Assembly: GCA_947451115.1 (NCBI GenBank)
Contig: CANFXV010000005.1
Coordinates: 1-64,000 of the forward strand
DNA: 64,000 nucleotides
DNA from: Bacteroidota bacterium
Lineage (GTDB): Bacteria; Bacteroidota; Bacteroidia; Chitinophagales; Chitinophagaceae
Reading direction: 5' to 3'
Below the pieces are notes generated by a model. It was not told the origin of the DNA. It ran no database searches and was given only the letters and a program-made list of their open reading frames with translations. Position numbers and translations under genes: made by a program. Shown here in pieces: positions 32,718 through 41,995 of this stretch (the first letter of the stretch is position 1; each line of letters begins with the position of its first letter).

Positions 32718-35660
32718 ATGAAAAAATTTTTAAGACATTTTGCGGTTCTATGCTTATCTACCATCTTGGTTATGAGTGCAAAAGCTCAAAATGCAAGTAC
32801 CATTTCAGGTACGGTTAAAAATTCAAATTCTTCAGAATCTGTTCCTGCAGTTTCAGTAACCTTAAAAGGATCCAACCAAGGTACTTTTACTGACGACAGA
32901 GGTAATTTTAAAATCTCAGTAACTCAAAAAGCACCTTATACCTTGGTGTTTTCTTCTGTTGGTTTTGAATCCAAAGAAGTGATCGTAGATGCTTCTAATA
33001 AAGTAAATGTTACACTTAAACCTTCTTATACCTTAGGTTCTGAAGTAGTCGTAGCTGCTTCAAGAGTAGCAGAAAGAATTCTAGAATCTCCAGTAACTAT
33101 TGAGCGTATTAGCAATGCTACTATTAAATCAGCGCCTGCTTCCAATTACTATGATATCATTGGTAATTTAAAAGGGGTGGACGTTGTAGCTGCTAGTTTG
33201 ACTTTCAAAAGTGTTAGTACAAGAGGTTTTAACGGAAGTGGTAACACACGTATGAACCAATTAATTGATGGTATGGACAACCAAGCACCCGGCTTAAATT
33301 TCTCAGTGGGTAGCATTGTTGGTTTGACAGAATTAGATGTAGACAATATCGAATTATTGCCAGGTGCCTCTTCTGCTTTGTATGGAGCAGGTGGTATGAA
33401 CGGTACTGTTTTAATCAATAGTAAAAGTCCTTTCAAATACCAAGGTTTGAGTTTTCAAATCAAGCAAGGGATGAACCATATTGATGGTTACGAGCGTCCA
33501 AAATCTGGATATAGTGACTATACCGTAAGATGGGCAAGTAAAATAGGCGATCGTTTTGCTTATAAAATTTCAGCAGAATCAATGGAAGCGCAAGATTGGT
33601 TGGCTCAAAATACAAGCAACTATTCTCGTAGTACCGGAACTTCTTTAGGGGAGACTATTTCTGGAACAAGAATAACAGATCCTAATTATGATGGAGTAAA
33701 CGTTTATGGTGATGAAACCACTGTAGATTTAAGAAACTTTAGTGCTTCTTATAAAGCTGGTGTTTCTGGTTTATTAGGCGCTGCTACTTTCAATGCCTTG
33801 TATGGTGCAGCTGCTGGTTATAGTTCTTATGCTGCTTACGCTGGATTTTTAGCAAAAGCAACTGGACCAAGTTGGGCAGCATTAGCTCCTTATGCACCAA
33901 TTCTTTATGCGGATAAAAAAGGTTATTATGGTAATGTAAGTAGAACAGGATATAATGAAGCCGATGTAATTGATCCAACTACAAGAAACAATAAAATTTC
34001 TGGATCTATTCACTATAAAGTAAATGATAAAACAGAGGCCTCTTTCAGTATGTATACAGGAACTGGAAATACAGTATACACTGGTAGTGATCGTTATTCA
34101 TTGAAAAATTTACAAATGAGTCAATTCAAATTTGAATTGAAATCTAAAAACTGGTACGTAAGAGCCTATGAAACTTTAGAAGATGCAGGTGATTCTTACA
34201 ATGCCACTATCGCTACTCGTATATTTAATGAGTCTTGGAAAAAAAGTTATGATCCTACCAATGCAACAACTACTGCTGCCTCTTGGTATCCTCAATACTT
34301 TTCTGCTTTAACAGGCGCTTTAGCACAAGGTGCTAGCCCAGCGCAAGCAGATGCTACAGCAAGAACTTTAGCAGATCAAGGAAGACCTGAAGGTCAAGGC
34401 AATGGTAACATTGGCGCTAGTGCTGCTTACAAAGCAATCACCGGTACGCCTATTTCTCAAGGTGGTGCTAAATTTTTAGATAAATCATCTTTGGCTGTAG
34501 TAGAAGGTCAATTGAATTTGACAGAAAAATTAGGTTTTGACAAATACGATATGGATTTATTAATTGGAGGAAGTGCAAGAACTTATACATTGAATTCACA
34601 AGGAACTTTATTTGCTGATACTGCAGGTAACATTGCCATCAATGAAACAGGTGCCTATACTCAATTGTCAAAGAAATTCTTTGGAGATGGACTTAAATTG
34701 TCTTTTGCTGGACGTTATGATAAAAATCAAAACTTCAAAGGTCAATTTACACCAAGATTTACTGCTGTAATTAAAGTTGCAGAAGACAATAACTTACGTC
34801 TTTCTTACCAAACTGCTTATCGTTTCCCAACCACACAAAACCAATACATTAATTTGACAGTGGGTGGTGGAACTCGATTAATGGGTGGTCTAAAAAGCTT
34901 AAGAGATTTTTATAATTTCGGTTCAAATCCTGCTTATACTATTCCAAGTGTAACTGCATTTGGCGCTTCAGTAGCTGGAGGTGCACCTAACGCAACTTTA
35001 TTAAAACAACAAGTATTTGGTGATTTCAAACCAGAATCTTTAAAGTCTTTTGAAATTGGATACAAAACTTTAATCGCTAAAAAATTATTAATTGATTTTT
35101 ATGCTTATTCAGGGGAGTATACCAACTTTATTGGTGGCGTGAATGTATTGCAATCAAGAACTGGTGCTAGCATATATGATGTGTTAAGTGCAGACAAGCG
35201 AGTTGCTTACAGTATCTCAACCAATGCCTCTACTAAAGTATCTTCTTCAGGATGGGGTGTTTCTGCAGATTACATGATGCCTAATAATTTTACTTTCAAT
35301 GGTAGTATCTATACAGATGAAATTGGCAACTTGCCTACTGGCTTTATTGCTTATTTCAACACACCATTATGGAGAGCTAATTTTGGTTTAACCAATACAG
35401 GTTTCTTGTTGAAAAACAGATTGGGCTTTAGTGCTTCCTTACATTATCAAGACGAGATGACTTATGAAGGTAGTTTTGCAGTAGGTAAAGTAGCTTCTTT
35501 CAACACGATTGATGCTGTTTTAACTTACAAAGTACCTAGCGTTAAATCTTTGATTAAAGTAGGTGGTACCAACATTATGAATAAATACTATTACACAGCT
35601 TATGGTAGTCCAAAAATCGGTGGATTGTACTATGTAAGCTTTGCTTATAACATATTCTAG
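32718..35660 (+). CDS. TonB-dependent receptor with carboxypeptidase-like N-domain
   Basis: A 980-residue outer-membrane receptor. The signal peptide (about 1-23) ends at SAKAQ. A carboxypeptidase-regulatory-like domain (STISGTVKNSNSSE..., residues 27-105) precedes the plug domain (SRVAERILESPVTIERIS, then STRGFNGSGNTRMNQLIDGMDNQ) and the barrel, which ends in the aromatic residue of YVSFAYNIF. No SusD gene is adjacent and the TonB-box-like region is not obvious, so it is not a SusCD-type polysaccharide locus. The ligand is unknown; siderophore, vitamin or small peptide are possible. Confidence 0.9.
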   Translation: MKKFLRHFAVLCLSTILVMSAKAQNASTISGTVKNSNSSESVPAVSVTLKGSNQGTFTDDRGNFKISVTQKAPYTLVFSSVGFESKEVIVDASNKVNVTLKPSYTLGSEVVVAASRVAERILESPVTIERISNATIKSAPASNYYDIIGNLKGVDVVAASLTFKSVSTRGFNGSGNTRMNQLIDGMDNQAPGLNFSVGSIVGLTELDVDNIELLPGASSALYGAGGMNGTVLINSKSPFKYQGLSFQIKQGMNHIDGYERPKSGYSDYTVRWASKIGDRFAYKISAESMEAQDWLAQNTSNYSRSTGTSLGETISGTRITDPNYDGVNVYGDETTVDLRNFSASYKAGVSGLLGAATFNALYGAAAGYSSYAAYAGFLAKATGPSWAALAPYAPILYADKKGYYGNVSRTGYNEADVIDPTTRNNKISGSIHYKVNDKTEASFSMYTGTGNTVYTGSDRYSLKNLQMSQFKFELKSKNWYVRAYETLEDAGDSYNATIATRIFNESWKKSYDPTNATTTAASWYPQYFSALTGALAQGASPAQADATARTLADQGRPEGQGNGNIGASAAYKAITGTPISQGGAKFLDKSSLAVVEGQLNLTEKLGFDKYDMDLLIGGSARTYTLNSQGTLFADTAGNIAINETGAYTQLSKKFFGDGLKLSFAGRYDKNQNFKGQFTPRFTAVIKVAEDNNLRLSYQTAYRFPTTQNQYINLTVGGGTRLMGGLKSLRDFYNFGSNPAYTIPSVTAFGASVAGGAPNATLLKQQVFGDFKPESLKSFEIGYKTLIAKKLLIDFYAYSGEYTNFIGGVNVLQSRTGASIYDVLSADKRVAYSISTNASTKVSSSGWGVSADYMMPNNFTFNGSIYTDEIGNLPTGFIAYFNTPLWRANFGLTNTGFLLKNRLGFSASLHYQDEMTYEGSFAVGKVASFNTIDAVLTYKVPSVKSLIKVGGTNIMNKYYYTAYGSPKIGGLYYVSFAYNIF

Positions 35661-35684
35661 TCTTTTAGGATGGGTTAGTCCTAG

Positions 35685-35721
35685 AATCCCTTCCTCCCAG
35701 CTTGGGCGGAGGGGATTTTTT
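35685..35721 (+). terminator. Intrinsic terminator after the TonB receptor
   Basis: AATCCCTTCC (35685-35694) pairs with GGAGGGGATT (35708-35717) with one G:T wobble; an inner CCCA/TGGG pairing extends the stem. A T-tract follows. Confidence 0.85.
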
Positions 35722-35757
35722 TATGCCTTAGAATTACTTTTTTCTTGTATAAAACTC

Positions 35758-35765
35758 TATTTTTG
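35758..35765 (+). promoter_or_regulatory. -7 promoter element of pdhB
   Basis: TATTTTTG lies 23 bases before the pdhB ATG; it matches TAnnTTTG exactly. Confidence 0.55.
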
Positions 35766-35788
35766 CATCTCAAATTAAAACTAGATTC

Positions 35789-36775
35789 ATGCGATCAATA
35801 GCCTTAAGAGAAGCCATCCGCGAAGCAATGAGTGAAGAGATGAGAAGAGATGAGCGCGTCTTGCTGATGGGAGAAGAAGTAGCCGAATACAATGGTGCTT
35901 ATAAAGTTAGTCAGGGTATGTTGGCTGAATTTGGACCTAAACGCATTATAGATACCCCAATTTCAGAATTAGGCTTTACCGCAGTAGCGGTAGGGGCTGC
36001 TCAAAATGGGCTTAGACCAATCGTTGAGTTCATGACTTGGAACTTTGCCGTACTTCCTTTAGATCAAATATTAAATACAGCGAGTAAGATGTTGGCCATG
36101 AGTGGTGGACAAATTGGATGTCCTATTGTGATGAGAGGGCCCAATGGAAGTGCTGGTCAATTAGGCGCACAACATTCTACTGCATTTGAAAGTTACTTAG
36201 CCAATATACCTGGTATCAAAGTGGTCTCTACGGCTGATGCTTATGATGCAAAAGGTTTATTAAAACAAGCCATTAGGTATGAAGAAGATCCCATTATGTT
36301 TTTGGAAAGTGAAGTAAGTTATGGCGAAAAAGCAGAAGTACCTGATGAAGAATATTATATCCCTCTAGGACTAGCTGCGGTGAAAAAGCCCGGTCGTGAT
36401 GTAACTATTGTTTCTTACAGTAAGATGATGAAGGTAGCCTTAGGTGCTGCTGCAGAATTGGAAAAAGAAGGCATTAGTGCAGAAGTAATAGATTTAAGAA
36501 CCATTCGTCCATTGGACTGGATGACTGTTTTAGAAAGCGTTAAAAAAACAAATAGATTGGTGATTATTGAAGAGCAATGGCCCTTTGCTTCTGTCTCTTC
36601 AGAATTAAGTTACCGCATTCAAAAGGAGGGCTTTGATTATTTAGATGCACCTATCAGAAGAATTACTAGCGCTGATGCGCCCATGCACTATGCGCCTAAT
36701 TTAACCGCTTTAGCCATTCCAGACATTATTAGATCCGTAAAGTTGGTCAAAGAGGTACTCCATCAGTATAAATAA
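35789..36775 (+). CDS. pdhB: Pyruvate dehydrogenase E1 subunit beta
   Basis: The beta subunit of the alpha2beta2-type E1 decarboxylase, which with thiamine diphosphate passes the acetyl group to the lipoyl arm of E2. The 328-residue protein begins LREAIREAMSEEMRRDERVLLMGEEVAEYNGAYKVS with the conserved GEEV, has PIVEFMTWNFA, GPNGSAGQLGAQHS and the C-terminal PLDWMTVLESVKKTNRLVIIEE. pdhA and the E2/E3 genes are not in the window; the gene is alone with its own promoter and terminator. lipA, which supplies lipoate to E2, lies 12 kb away. A branched-chain or acetoin E1 beta is less likely. Confidence 0.9.
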   Translation: MRSIALREAIREAMSEEMRRDERVLLMGEEVAEYNGAYKVSQGMLAEFGPKRIIDTPISELGFTAVAVGAAQNGLRPIVEFMTWNFAVLPLDQILNTASKMLAMSGGQIGCPIVMRGPNGSAGQLGAQHSTAFESYLANIPGIKVVSTADAYDAKGLLKQAIRYEEDPIMFLESEVSYGEKAEVPDEEYYIPLGLAAVKKPGRDVTIVSYSKMMKVALGAAAELEKEGISAEVIDLRTIRPLDWMTVLESVKKTNRLVIIEEQWPFASVSSELSYRIQKEGFDYLDAPIRRITSADAPMHYAPNLTALAIPDIIRSVKLVKEVLHQYK

Positions 36776-36840
36776 AGAGCAATAATCCTTTATTTTAACC
36801 TTTTGTACAGTTTAACAATATAATTCAAACTCTTTTTATA

Positions 36841-36866
36841 AATATCCCTCACAAAGGGATATTTTT
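36841..36866 (+). terminator. Intrinsic terminator of pdhB, merging with the lepB promoter
   Basis: AATATCCCT (36841-36849) and AGGGATATT (36855-36863) form a perfect 9-bp stem with a 5-base loop, followed by T residues. The last bases overlap the -7 element of lepB. Confidence 0.8.
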
Positions 36867-36867
36867 G
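36860..36867 (+). promoter_or_regulatory. -7 promoter element of lepB inside the terminator tail
   Basis: TATTTTTG overlaps the descending arm and T-tract of the pdhB terminator. It ends 22 bases before the lepB ATG. Confidence 0.5.
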
Positions 36868-36889
36868 TTACAAATAATAAGTACTATTT

Positions 36890-38401
36890 ATGGGATTCAT
36901 TTGTTTGATTATTTTTTGGGTAGGTTGGTACATTGGTATTTATGCCATGCTAAAAAAAGCAGGTGTAGAAAATACAAAAGCCATTATCCCTATTTACAAT
37001 ACTTGGGAAGTAGTAAAACTTTGTAATATTCCAAAAATTTGGTTTTGGATCCAGTTGATTCCGATTTTAGGCCAGTTTGTAAGCTTGTGGATTTCTATCA
37101 TTTTTGTGATGCATTTTAAGAAGGTGAATTTGATCCAACATACATTGACTGTGTTTTTCCCATTTATTTATTTGCCTTATTTAGGATTTTCAGCCAAAGA
37201 AAAATGGCATGGCGAAGCAGCCTTGGTGCATTACCATAAGCCCGCTTCTAGAGAATGGATTGATGCTGCAGTTTTTGCAGTGGTGGCGGCTACCTTAATT
37301 AGAACTTTTATTTTTGAAGCCTATGTGATTCCTACGGAGAGTATGGAAAAAACTTTACTAGTGAATGATTTTTTGTTTGTTGATAAAATTACCTTTGGTG
37401 CTAGAATTCCTCAAACCCCCATCTCTTTTCCTTTTGTACACAATACTTTACCTGGGGCGCCCACTACACCTTCTTATGTAAAATGGGTTCAATTAGATTA
37501 TAGTAGATTGCCTAAAATTAGAAACATCAATCGCAATGATGTGGTGGTGTTTAATTTTCCAGCAGGAGACACCATTATCAACGATCCTGAGTATGGAAGT
37601 AAGATTCCCTATTACGATGTTTTAAGGTCACCTGAATTCAATGGAGACAGAGAAAAACTAAAAGCACAATTTCCTATATTGGTGCATCCAATAGACAAAA
37701 CTGATAACTACATTAAAAGATGTGTAGGTATTCCAGGGGATCTTATTCAAGTGAAAGAAAGTCGTTTGTGGGTTAATGGTCAGCCCGCTTTAGTAACCGC
37801 CAATGCGCAAACGGAATATTTAGTAGTGACCAATGGTAAGCCGATCGCTGAAGACTATGTAGAGGACAGCATCGGCATTAGTACCACCGAAGCCACCAAT
37901 GATTTTAGAGTAATTGATGGCAAGGCCAATACCTATTTAATTAATATGACGGCAGGGGCTGCAGAAAGCTTAAAAAAATTAGCGCAAGTGGTTTCAGTGA
38001 GTCCTTATGTAGACAATACAGTGGGCTATACTTTCCCCAATGATGTGCAACATTTTCCATTTTCTCTAGATAATTTTGGCCCTATTCGTATTCCTAAAAA
38101 AGGGGACATCGTGGAGTTGAATGATAGCACCATAGAATTGTATCGCCGTTTAATTACCAATTATGAGCACAATACTTTAGACAAAGTAAATGGTCAATAT
38201 ACCATCAATGGGGTATTGGCTAGTACTTATAAAGTAAAACAAGATTATTATTGGATGATGGGAGACAATCGACACAGAAGCCAGGATAGTCGTTTTTGGG
38301 GCTATGTGCCAGAAACACATATTGTTGGTAGAGCTGCATTAATTTGGTTTAGTTACAATAAATCTATTCGTTGGAATCGACTATTCAATAGCATCAAATA
38401 A
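36890..38401 (+). CDS. lepB: Signal peptidase I
   Basis: The inner-membrane protease that removes signal peptides of exported proteins. The 503-residue protein has an N-terminal hydrophobic domain of about 110 residues with several membrane segments (DUF5684-like, IPIYNTWEVVKLCNIPKIWFW), not seen in E. coli LepB. Then follow the catalytic parts: Ser151 in PTESMEKT, Lys276 in YIKRCVGIPGD, and MGDNRHRSQDSRFWG near the end. A long insertion separates the two catalytic boxes, typical of Bacteroidota. The ATG at 36890 is preceded by its own promoter. cdd follows 4 bases after the stop. Confidence 0.95.
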   Translation: MGFICLIIFWVGWYIGIYAMLKKAGVENTKAIIPIYNTWEVVKLCNIPKIWFWIQLIPILGQFVSLWISIIFVMHFKKVNLIQHTLTVFFPFIYLPYLGFSAKEKWHGEAALVHYHKPASREWIDAAVFAVVAATLIRTFIFEAYVIPTESMEKTLLVNDFLFVDKITFGARIPQTPISFPFVHNTLPGAPTTPSYVKWVQLDYSRLPKIRNINRNDVVVFNFPAGDTIINDPEYGSKIPYYDVLRSPEFNGDREKLKAQFPILVHPIDKTDNYIKRCVGIPGDLIQVKESRLWVNGQPALVTANAQTEYLVVTNGKPIAEDYVEDSIGISTTEATNDFRVIDGKANTYLINMTAGAAESLKKLAQVVSVSPYVDNTVGYTFPNDVQHFPFSLDNFGPIRIPKKGDIVELNDSTIELYRRLITNYEHNTLDKVNGQYTINGVLASTYKVKQDYYWMMGDNRHRSQDSRFWGYVPETHIVGRAALIWFSYNKSIRWNRLFNSIK

Positions 38402-38405
38402 ATCA

Positions 38406-38888
38406 ATGCAAAAGAAATACGAGTTTGACTATGAACTTTTAGACCATGCTGGTTTATTGTCTGCGCAAGATCAAGTTTTATTGAATGAAGCCATTCAAGC
38501 AACCCAGACGGCTTATGCCCCTTATTCCAATTTCAAAGTGGGTGCTGCGGCCTTATTGTCTACTGGTCAAATCGTGATTGGATCCAATCAAGAAAGCGCC
38601 AGTTTTCCCGTTGGAATTTGTGCCGAAAGAACTTTATTGAATAGTGTAGGGAGTCAATACTCGAATGCAACAATCGTATCCATGGCCATTAGTTATGACC
38701 CCTTGAATAAGCCATCGACAGCACCAATTTCCCCTTGTGGAATGTGTAGACAATCCTTGTTGGATTATGAAAACCGTTATCATGCCCCCATTAAAATTAT
38801 CTTAGCAGGAAAGTCCGGCCAGGTCATGGTCATACCATCAGCTAGTCATCTTTTACCCTTTGGTTTTGATGGGTCTATTTTAAAATAG
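38406..38888 (+). CDS. cdd: Cytidine deaminase
   Basis: A 160-residue zinc enzyme of pyrimidine salvage, converting cytidine to uridine. The zinc-binding and catalytic residues are Cys72 and Glu74 in CAERT and Cys111/Cys114 in PCGMC. The homotetrameric short form fits the length. It starts 4 bases after the lepB stop, so it is co-transcribed. The stop is 6 bases from the stop of the convergent ogt gene. Confidence 0.94.
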   Translation: MQKKYEFDYELLDHAGLLSAQDQVLLNEAIQATQTAYAPYSNFKVGAAALLSTGQIVIGSNQESASFPVGICAERTLLNSVGSQYSNATIVSMAISYDPLNKPSTAPISPCGMCRQSLLDYENRYHAPIKIILAGKSGQVMVIPSASHLLPFGFDGSILK

Positions 38889-38894
38889 GTGTTA

Positions 38895-39395
38895 TTAAAA
38901 CAAGGTTTGTACCCCTAGTTCCAATCTAAACTCGTGTTGTAGCAACCATTTTTTTCTGGCCTTGCCCCAGGCATAACCAACCAAGGATCTATCGGATCCC
39001 ACAATTCTATGGCAAGGTACAATGATGGCAATCTTATTTTTCCCATTGGCATTGGCAGCGGCGCGCACCAAATTTGGATCGCCCATTTTTTTAGCTAATT
39101 CACCATAGCTTAAGGTTTTAGAAAAAGGAACTTCATACAATTCTTTCCAAACTTTTTGTTGAAATTCTGTACCCGCCTGATTGATGGCAACACTAAACTG
39201 TTTTCTTTTGCCTGCAAAATACTCAATCAATTCATCTATGCACTGATTAATGACCTCAGGGGTGGTAGTAGAAATATTTATTTGATCAATCGCCTCGTCT
39301 TCAATGAAAATTAATTCTTCAATACAAAAATCATCCGATACGATTTTTATAATGCCAATGGGGCTATGATAAATTTGTGTGTATTGATTGGGCAT
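38895..39395 (-). CDS. ogt: Methylated-DNA--protein-cysteine methyltransferase (Ogt type)
   Basis: A 166-residue suicide repair protein that takes alkyl groups from O6-alkylguanine. The active-site motif PCHRIVG has Cys128. The upstream YGELAKKMGDPNLVRAAANANGKN is the typical DNA-binding helix region with its conserved RA...N sequence. The N-domain is short, as in Ogt. It overlaps the stop of the tRNA-binding-domain gene by one base (39395), so the two are translationally coupled. Confidence 0.94.
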   Translation of the reverse strand: MPNQYTQIYHSPIGIIKIVSDDFCIEELIFIEDEAIDQINISTTTPEVINQCIDELIEYFAGKRKQFSVAINQAGTEFQQKVWKELYEVPFSKTLSYGELAKKMGDPNLVRAAANANGKNKIAIIVPCHRIVGSDRSLVGYAWGKARKKWLLQHEFRLELGVQTLF

Positions 39396-39724
39396 TATCC
39401 GATGGGTTGTCCATTGCTCACTGGTAAGGAAGGATGAAGCAAGACCACTTCATGTGATTCGTCATATACGCCTAATACTAAACATTCACTGATAAAATTG
39501 GCAATTTGTTTAGGAGGAAAGTTGACCACTGCGATGATTTGCTTACCCACTAAATTTTCCATGGAATAATGGTGCGTAATTTGAGCAGATGATTTCTTGA
39601 TACCCAGTGGGCCAAAATCGATACTTAGTTGGTAGGCAGGTTTTTTAGCTTTTGGAAAAGCTTCCACGGTCAAAATGGTACCAGACCTGATGTCTACTTT
39701 TGTAAAATCTTCCCAATGCAGCAT
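39395..39724 (-). CDS. csaA: CsaA-like tRNA-binding domain protein
   Basis: A 109-residue protein consisting of one tRNA-binding OB fold (DFTKVDIRSGTILTVEAFPKAKKPAYQLSIDFG in two parts, then VVNFPPKQIANFISECLVLG). Family members include CsaA (chaperone-like export factor) and YgjH. The length and the KSSAQIT segment agree with CsaA. Its role in this organism is not certain. It lies between the SirB1-like and ogt genes in the same direction. Confidence 0.85.
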   Translation of the reverse strand: MLHWEDFTKVDIRSGTILTVEAFPKAKKPAYQLSIDFGPLGIKKSSAQITHHYSMENLVGKQIIAVVNFPPKQIANFISECLVLGVYDESHEVVLLHPSLPVSNGQPIG

Positions 39725-39755
39725 AATTGATTATTTATTCCTAAAAATACATTGC

Positions 39756-40625
39756 TTAACTTAATAAATTGGCTAATTCTATTAGGTCATTTTGTTTGTA
39801 CAGCAGGGTTGGACTTTGAAAGCATTTTGAAAATTCCATCAAATGCTTTTTGATGATTTGCACATTAGTGAGTTGCTTGTAGTAACTATTTTTTGGTACT
39901 ATATTGGACCGCAGCATATAATTGTCTAAATCTTTTTGAGAAAAAGCATTGCCGGTGGTGCCTTCAACATAAAACTGAATGAACTCTTGTGGATTCGAAA
40001 CAATTTCTTCAGGATCCCAATCTGAAGTATAAAAGGCAATAATGCATTGTTTGGGGATATTGATGAAGTGGGCTTGAATGTCTAGTTGTTGACAAAGCTC
40101 TACATACAACAAAGTGTTGGCAATGGCATTGCCTTTTTTAGATTGCAAGGGCGCCGCAATTAAAAATTCCTCTGGTTTTTCATAGTTAACTTCTACACCT
40201 TTTATTTGGTAATAATTGTATAGAATATTTCGAATAACATTGGCTTGTTCTAGTGGTGTTAAATAGTTGTTCAATTCCAGCCATATATTGCGCCTGATTT
40301 TTTCCATTTGATGACGCAAAGTATCTATCGCCAATTCAGGATATTGAAACTGTGTCACAAGCAATGCGCCTTCAAATAAAGAGGCATTAGGTTGGGCATT
40401 CCAATTTGTAAAAGCCTCTCTTAAATCTTGTAATCTAAGTTTGTAAATCATCATCTCAATTCGTTCCAAAGTGGCTTCGTCTAAAGTATTTTCCCATAGA
40501 TGTTCTAACTCAGGAATAATCGGAGAACCGTAAACTAACAAACGGTCTGCAATGGTATTAAAAACTTCTTCGTCTGGGTCATCAATTAACTTGAACAAAG
40601 CGTTTATTTCTGTTGCTTTTTGCAT
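39756..40625 (-). CDS. SirB1/transglutaminase-like protein
   Basis: A 289-residue protein with a SirB1-type transglutaminase-like core: NYLTPLEQANVIRNILYNYYQI, then AAPLQSKKGNAIANTLLYVELCQQLDIQAHFINIPKQCIIAF (in two parts). The usual catalytic Cys position appears to be Ala in GNAIANTLLY, where homologs often read GxPxxLxxxY, so it may be non-enzymatic. The N-terminal 90 residues are helical and repeat-like. No function known. First gene of the three-gene minus-strand operon with csaA and ogt (31-base gap to csaA). Confidence 0.75.
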   Translation of the reverse strand: MQKATEINALFKLIDDPDEEVFNTIADRLLVYGSPIIPELEHLWENTLDEATLERIEMMIYKLRLQDLREAFTNWNAQPNASLFEGALLVTQFQYPELAIDTLRHQMEKIRRNIWLELNNYLTPLEQANVIRNILYNYYQIKGVEVNYEKPEEFLIAAPLQSKKGNAIANTLLYVELCQQLDIQAHFINIPKQCIIAFYTSDWDPEEIVSNPQEFIQFYVEGTTGNAFSQKDLDNYMLRSNIVPKNSYYKQLTNVQIIKKHLMEFSKCFQSPTLLYKQNDLIELANLLS

Positions 40626-40801
40626 TTTGAGCGTCTGTTTGTTTTAAATATTATTCAAATCAACGCAAAATATTCCCAAAATCCCATTATACTTATCCTA
40701 TGCTTGTGGATATATTTAACAAATGTTTACATAATAATTAGAAATATTAAACGTTCACCTAAATTTTCGGCATTTATACTCAGTATTATTGCTATTTGAC
40801 C

Positions 40802-40809
40802 TTACTTTG
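40802..40809 (+). promoter_or_regulatory. -7 promoter element of the desaturase gene
   Basis: TTACTTTG, a close match to TAnnTTTG, lies 19 bases before the ATG at 40829. It argues that the in-frame TTG at 40796 is upstream of the transcript start and not the true start codon. Confidence 0.5.
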
Positions 40810-40828
40810 CATCTACAACGAAAAGCGC

Positions 40829-41920
40829 ATGAACAATCAAATTTCAGCTACCCCGAAATTTCCAGTAATGGAAAAATCATTACATACCGAATTAAAAAAC
40901 AGAGTCAATAAATATTTGGCAGAACATTCAATTCGAGCAACTGGTAATTATAAACTTTTTTCTAAGGCAATTATATTAATTTCTTTATTTATTTTGATTT
41001 ATGTTCATTTGGTATTTTTTACCCCCTCTACTTTTTTTGCGGTAATAGAATGCATTTTATTTGGAGGATTAATTGCAGCCATTGGTTTTAATGTGATGCA
41101 CGATGGTAGTCATGGAAGTTTTAGCAAGTACGCTTGGTTAAATAAATTGGCATCATCCTCTATAAGTGTTTTAGGTGCTAGTCGTTTTATGTGGGCCATG
41201 AAACACGTTACTTTGCACCATACCTTTACCAATATTGATGGGGTAGATGATGATATAGAAGTGGGTGTTTTGATGAGAATGGCACCGACCCAAAAACATT
41301 ATTTATTGCATCGTTTTCAACATATTTATTTCTGGGTTTTATATATGCTATTGTATATATTTTGGATATTCTTTGCAGACTATAAAAAATATTTTTCCGG
41401 TAAGATTGGCTCTGTGGCCATTAAAGACATGAGTATTGGGGAACACATTGAATTTTGGGCGGTAAAAATATACCATGCTTTCTTCTTTGTGGTATTGCCT
41501 ATTTATATGTTAGGTTGGGTAAGTTGGTTGGTAGGCTTTTTAATTGTCGGCTTTTTTGCTGGATTTATTTTAAGCATTGTTTTTCAATTGGCACATACGG
41601 TTACTGAAACTGAATTTCCATTGGCCATTCAGCCAGAAAATAAAATGCCTGATGAGTTTGCTGTACATCAAATTCAGACCACTGCTAATTTTGCTACTAA
41701 AAGTAAATTGGTAAGTTGGTTGGTGGGGGGGTTGAATTTTCAAATTGAACATCATCTGTTTCCTAAAATTTCACATGTACACTATCCAGCTATTTCTAAG
41801 ATAGTAAAACAAACCTGTGCAGATTTTAAGTTAAAATACAACGAGTATCCAACAGTGATCAGTGCTATCAAATCACATGTTCAATACCTTAAATTAATGA
41901 GTAAGCCTGCGTTGAACTAA
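40829..41920 (+). CDS. Membrane fatty acid desaturase
   Basis: A 363-residue membrane desaturase that uses oxygen and a di-iron centre to put double bonds in acyl chains. The three His boxes are HDGSH (91-95), HVTLHH (126-131) and QIEHH (305-309); the Gln-type third box is shared with front-end (delta-5/delta-6 like) desaturases. Four to six membrane helices lie between them. The start at 40829 is set by the promoter position. No cytochrome b5 domain is fused. The regiospecificity cannot be read off. The gene is monocistronic and ends in a perfect palindromic terminator. Confidence 0.9.
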   Translation: MNNQISATPKFPVMEKSLHTELKNRVNKYLAEHSIRATGNYKLFSKAIILISLFILIYVHLVFFTPSTFFAVIECILFGGLIAAIGFNVMHDGSHGSFSKYAWLNKLASSSISVLGASRFMWAMKHVTLHHTFTNIDGVDDDIEVGVLMRMAPTQKHYLLHRFQHIYFWVLYMLLYIFWIFFADYKKYFSGKIGSVAIKDMSIGEHIEFWAVKIYHAFFFVVLPIYMLGWVSWLVGFLIVGFFAGFILSIVFQLAHTVTETEFPLAIQPENKMPDEFAVHQIQTTANFATKSKLVSWLVGGLNFQIEHHLFPKISHVHYPAISKIVKQTCADFKLKYNEYPTVISAIKSHVQYLKLMSKPALN

Positions 41921-41945
41921 CACAATAAGCTTCATGTATGATACT

Positions 41946-41975
41946 AAAAAGGCCTCCAAATTTGGAGGCCTTTTT
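41946..41975. terminator. Perfectly palindromic bidirectional terminator
   Basis: AAAAAGGCCTCCAAA (41946-41960) and its exact reverse complement (41961-41975) meet without an interrupting loop. A-tract and T-tract flank the GC-rich core, so it can stop both desaturase and convergent topA transcription. Confidence 0.92.
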
Positions 41976-41995
41976 TATACTTTATGCGCAAGCTA

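Noticed and set aside
32718-35660. SusC-type polysaccharide utilisation locus
   Set aside because: No SusD gene or glycoside hydrolase is next to the TonB receptor; the GH13 gene is 21 kb away in the glycogen operon.
40690-40760. Possible DnaA box (TGTGGATA) and AT-rich stretch upstream of the desaturase, as a replication origin
   Set aside because: Only one imperfect box is visible and no dnaA, dnaN or GC-skew evidence can be assessed in the window.
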